Assembly (NCBI RefSeq): GCF_030546645.1
Contig: NZ_JAUOTO010000004.1
Coordinates: forward strand, 806,001-870,000
Direction: 5' to 3'
DNA from: Flavitalea plasmicola
GTDB lineage: Bacteria > Bacteroidota > Bacteroidia > Chitinophagales > Chitinophagaceae
DNA length: 64,000 bases
Shown: in pieces, positions 61,327 through 64,000 of the stretch
Layout of the letters: every line of letters begins with the position of its first letter
Numbering within the stretch: the stretch's first letter is position 1
The notes under the pieces: generated by a model
What the model was told of the DNA's origin: nothing
Databases searched by the model: none
What the model saw: only the letters and a program-made list of their open reading frames with translations
Made by a program: the position numbers and the translations under genes

Positions 61327-61377
61327 CCGGCAATCAAAATTATCCAGACTTTTGTACCATAAAAATTTACTTTTTAA

Positions 61378-61854
61378 ATGGCTGCATCCCTATTTAAATG
61401 GTTGATATTCTTAACACACCCCCTGTATATCACCGTCACCGAGATCAATCACAATCCTAAGGACAAGACCCTGGAGATCAGCTGCAAGATGTTCACCAAC
61501 GATTTCGAGGCTGTCCTGGAAAAACAGGCGCATGCGAAGGTGGACCTATCGGACGTGAAGAACAAGGCCGCCACGGACAAGCTGATCGCCGACTATATAC
61601 AGCGGCACTTACTGTTGAAGTTAGACGGGCGCGCAGCTGTCCTGCACTTCGTTGGCAGCGAGAAGGAAGCTGACGGCACCTGGAGCTATTTTCAGGTGAA
61701 TGATATTCCCACCGTCAAGAGGATAGACGTCAGCAATAGTCTGTTGTATGACAATTTCAACCAGGAGATCAATATTATGCATGCTTCCGCAGGAGGTGTA
61801 AAGAAGAGCACCCGCCTGGATTATCCGGCTGCTGCGGCTGTTTTTGAATTCTAG
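61378..61854 (+). CDS. DUF6702-family exported protein
   Basis: A 158-residue protein with an N-terminal hydrophobic segment (FKWLIFLTHPLYITV) and a compact alpha/beta domain: TEINHNPKDKTLEISCKMFT, NDFEAVLEKQAHAKVDL, DYIQRHLLLKLDGRAAVLHF and INIMHASAGGVKKSTRLD. The architecture fits the DUF6702 family, members of which occur next to HupE-like and M1 peptidase genes. Biochemical role unknown. Its end overlaps the convergent CNNM-CBS gene by 4 bases. Confidence 0.78.
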   Translation: MAASLFKWLIFLTHPLYITVTEINHNPKDKTLEISCKMFTNDFEAVLEKQAHAKVDLSDVKNKAATDKLIADYIQRHLLLKLDGRAAVLHFVGSEKEADGTWSYFQVNDIPTVKRIDVSNSLLYDNFNQEINIMHASAGGVKKSTRLDYPAAAAVFEF

Positions 61855-63161
61855 TTCTCCTCTTCCTCTTTTACCTCGCTTTTAAGCTCCTCGGAAAGGT
61901 TCACGAGCACTTTGTCGATGCGTTGGGCATCCATATCCACGACCTCGAAGGTAAACCCTCTCCATTCCAGCTTTTCGCCGATGGTGGGTATGCGCTCCAA
62001 CTGGTTGAGTATAAATCCTGCCAACGTATCAAACTCATGGTCTCCTTCATTCATCCATGTAGTCTTGTGGAAGCGGGTGAGGAAGTCGTAGAAAGGTATC
62101 TGGGCATCCACCAGGAAGCTGCCGTCTTCCCGTGCGGTGATCTCATAATCCGGGATATCGGGCTGAGCGATGTCTCCAATGATGGCTTCCAGGATGTCGT
62201 TCAATGTAATGAGCCCCTGCAGGCTGCCATATTCATCCACGATGAAGCAGCAGTGGATCCTGGACTGCTTGAATTTTTCCAGTACTACATATGCGGAATT
62301 ATTCTCAGGGATGAAAAGGGCCGGGGTCATGATGTCCTTGAACAGGACAGAATCATCCGTCACGTAGAGGTCCTTGATCGACACGACACCTTTGATATTA
62401 TCAATGGCTCCGTCACAGATGGGGTAGACGGAATGGGGTTCTTTGATGATCTTTTCCTTGATGGTCTCTTCATTTTCATTCAGGTCGAACCAAATGATAT
62501 CGCTGCGGTGAGTCATGAGGGAGGTGATATTCCTATCGCCCAGGTGGAAGACACGTTCGATGATCTCCTGTTCCGCTTCTTCAATGGTGCCTTGTTCGGT
62601 ACCTTCATGGATAATGGCCTTGATCTCGTCTTCTGTCACTGCGCTGTCCCGGGAAGGGGTAATGGGGAAAAACCTGAAAAAAAGATTGCTGGATGTATTC
62701 AGCAGCCATACGATAGGATGCGTGACAAGAGACAGTATCCTTACGGGCCTGGCTACGAGCCGGGCGATCTGCTCTGCCCGCAGGAGCCCGATGCGTTTGG
62801 GGATCAGCTCTCCAAATATGATGGACAGCAGCGTAACGGAGATAAGGATAAGCGCAGTGGAGATATTGGCTGCATAGGGCCGGAGATAGGAGATCTTTTC
62901 CAGGTAGGGCTGGAGGTCGGCGGAAAATTTTTCCCCCGAGTAGAAGCCTACGAGGACGGCGACAAGCGTAATCCCGATCTGAGCGGTGGATAAGAAGAGT
63001 TCGGGGTTTTCCGCCAGTCTGAGTGCGGCTTTGGCTTTGTCGTCTCCCTTGTCCGCCAGTTGTTCCAGCCGGCTTTTTCGCGCTGACACCAGCGCGATCT
63101 CCGCCATGACGAACAATCCGTTCAATATGATCAGGAAAAACAGGATAAATATCTCAAGCAT
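61851..63161 (-). CDS. CNNM/CorC-type membrane protein with CBS domains (hemolysin-family)
   Basis: A 436-residue protein. The N-terminal CNNM domain (about 1-190) has four hydrophobic segments and the family signature GLFVMAEIALVSARKSRLEQ; then STAQIGITLVAVLVGFYSG and FGELIPKRIGLLRAE. A pair of CBS domains (about 210-330) contains MTHRSDIIWFDLNENEETI and [21 protein letters not shown] CorC/HlyC C-terminal domain (about 340-425) contains SFLVDAQIPFYDFLTRF. Members transport or regulate Mg2+/Co2+ or similar cations; the hemolysin name is historical. Its start overlaps the end of the PAP2 gene by 8 bases. Confidence 0.93.
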   Translation of the reverse strand: MLEIFILFFLIILNGLFVMAEIALVSARKSRLEQLADKGDDKAKAALRLAENPELFLSTAQIGITLVAVLVGFYSGEKFSADLQPYLEKISYLRPYAANISTALILISVTLLSIIFGELIPKRIGLLRAEQIARLVARPVRILSLVTHPIVWLLNTSSNLFFRFFPITPSRDSAVTEDEIKAIIHEGTEQGTIEEAEQEIIERVFHLGDRNITSLMTHRSDIIWFDLNENEETIKEKIIKEPHSVYPICDGAIDNIKGVVSIKDLYVTDDSVLFKDIMTPALFIPENNSAYVVLEKFKQSRIHCCFIVDEYGSLQGLITLNDILEAIIGDIAQPDIPDYEITAREDGSFLVDAQIPFYDFLTRFHKTTWMNEGDHEFDTLAGFILNQLERIPTIGEKLEWRGFTFEVVDMDAQRIDKVLVNLSEELKSEVKEEEEN

Positions 63162-63780
63162 GTTGATGATTATAGGGTTGTAAATTGAGGGGACCGGATT
63201 GCCACCGGAACAGACGGCTGGTGATGATTCCTATCAGGCTGCCCAGCAAAGCGCCTGCCGTCACGTCCACCGGAAAATGCACCCCTACATACACCTGTGC
63301 ATAAGCGACTAAAGCAGCCCAGATGAATACCGCCCCCCACCACCGGCCTGTGTGCCGCAAGGTGAGAAAAATGAACCATGCCATTGCAAAATGATTGCAG
63401 GCATGGGAAGATGTGAAGCTGGAGCTCTGCGGGCAGTAATGGACCAGGATACGTATATTGTCAGCCAATTCGGGATTATGACAGGGGCGTAGCCGGAAAA
63501 TGAAGCTTTTTACCAGGTTGCTGCTGACCTGGTCCCCGATGGCCACCGTCAGAACGAACATCAACGCCCACCGCCAGCCTTTTGCGCCGAAATTGAGGAT
63601 AATGAACACCAGGAGAAAAAGATAGATGGGCATCCAGAATTCCATTTCCCGCAGGAAAGGAAAGACAAGGTCACCGGCATGGCCTGCCCAGTCCTGGTTT
63701 ATTTTTGTGAAAAGCCAATGATCCGCCTGTACGATCTTTTGTATGAAGCCCGGATGACTGTTACTGTCAAGTAAAATCAT
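63154..63780 (-). CDS. PAP2-family phosphatase
   Basis: A 208-residue membrane phosphatase with about six hydrophobic segments. The three PAP2 active-site motifs are visible: KSFIFRLRPCHNPE (Lys and Arg-Pro), SSFTSSHACNHFAMAW (His) and VYVGVHFPVDVTAGA (His, Asp). Such proteins dephosphorylate membrane lipids such as phosphatidate or undecaprenyl pyrophosphate; the substrate is not called. It precedes and overlaps the CNNM gene, suggesting coupled translation. Confidence 0.92.
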   Translation of the reverse strand: MILLDSNSHPGFIQKIVQADHWLFTKINQDWAGHAGDLVFPFLREMEFWMPIYLFLLVFIILNFGAKGWRWALMFVLTVAIGDQVSSNLVKSFIFRLRPCHNPELADNIRILVHYCPQSSSFTSSHACNHFAMAWFIFLTLRHTGRWWGAVFIWAALVAYAQVYVGVHFPVDVTAGALLGSLIGIITSRLFRWQSGPLNLQPYNHQHA

Positions 63781-63842
63781 GGTTTCCTGAATAATTGCCC
63801 TAATTTTACGCCCATTTAATAAAAAGATAACTCCGGAAAGTC

Positions 63843-64000
63843 ATGGGAACAAAGGCAGGAATAAAGATACCAAAATTGATCCGTTTGATTTTTGCGATGG
63901 GGATTATTTTTTTATTGATCATGAGCTTGTTGCGTCTTTTTCTCTTCATTTCTTTTAACAAACAGGGCCATTCTTTTTCGGATCTCCTGCCAGCCTTTGG
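63843..64000 (+). CDS. Start of a probable LTA-synthase/sulfatase-type membrane protein (truncated)
   Basis: An ATG at 63843 opens a frame that runs off the right edge after 52 codons. It begins with a short basic stretch and a transmembrane helix (LIFAMGIIFLLIMSLLRLFL), then FLFISFNKQGHSFSDLLPAF. This start resembles membrane-anchored alkaline-phosphatase-superfamily proteins (LTA synthase-like), but too little is visible for a firm call. Confidence 0.55.
   Translation, partial: MGTKAGIKIPKLIRLIFAMGIIFLLIMSLLRLFLFISFNKQGHSFSDLLPAF

Noticed and set aside
61923-62993. 356-codon plus-strand ORF opposite the CNNM-CBS gene
   Set aside because: Shadow frame; the minus strand has the conserved CNNM, CBS and CorC domains.

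Overview
The window comes from a Bacteroidota genome, most likely family Chitinophagaceae (family level inferred, genus not called). Signs visible in the sequence are promoters of the form TTTG-N19/20-TAnnTTTG, two proteins with type IX secretion (T9SS) C-terminal sorting domains, a TonB-dependent receptor with an N-terminal carboxypeptidase-like domain, DUF2911 and DUF6702 proteins, a stand-alone LytTR regulator, and almost no Shine-Dalgarno sites.

Layout. 1-6.4 kb: a partial PKD-domain surface protein, a lipoprotein, an ECF sigma factor with a membrane TPR protein that looks like its anti-sigma factor, and a T9SS-exported M28 peptidase. 6.6-23.7 kb: the centrepiece, a 17-kb same-strand run holding all histidine and tryptophan biosynthesis genes: hisG-hisD-hisC, a sorbosone-dehydrogenase/cytochrome c pair, hisB, the full trp set (trpE-G-D-C-F-B-A), hisH-hisA-hisF-hisIE and a TlpA-like thioredoxin gene. 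The trp operon therefore sits inside the his operon. Each block starts with a translational attenuator: a 16-residue leader peptide with six His codons before hisG, and a 20-residue one with three Trp codons before trpE. Both have complementary anti-terminator segments and an intrinsic terminator. No other terminator is seen after trpA, so hisH-A-F-IE may be under tryptophan control.

23.7-36.4 kb: DUF2911 protein, pdxJ, a hexose operon (ROK kinase, mannose-6-phosphate isomerase-like protein, sugar porter), a tiny T9SS-domain protein, a TonB receptor, rpe and lipoproteins. 36.4-41 kb: a low-complexity GGATC-rich tract, then a four-gene phosphorelay (LytTR response regulator, HPt protein, small membrane protein, hybrid histidine kinase). 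41-46 kb: homogentisate dioxygenase preceded by a small aromatic-rich ORF, an amidohydrolase and an aldo/keto reductase. 46.1-50.2 kb: the alpha operon end of the ribosomal cluster (infA-rpmJ-rpsM-rpsK-rpsD-rpoA-rplQ), with a duplicated palindromic repeat inserted between rpsM and rpsK. 50.2-53.2 kb: carA-aroQ, a parvulin-like protein and a MORN-type protein. 53.3-58.3 kb: a GH127 + GH51 arabinofuranosidase pair. 58.3-64 kb: an M1 peptidase / HupE-like / DUF6702 group, a CNNM-CBS transporter-like protein, a PAP2 phosphatase and the start of a probable LTA-synthase-type gene cut by the right edge.

No tRNA, rRNA, CRISPR array, transposase or prophage gene was seen.
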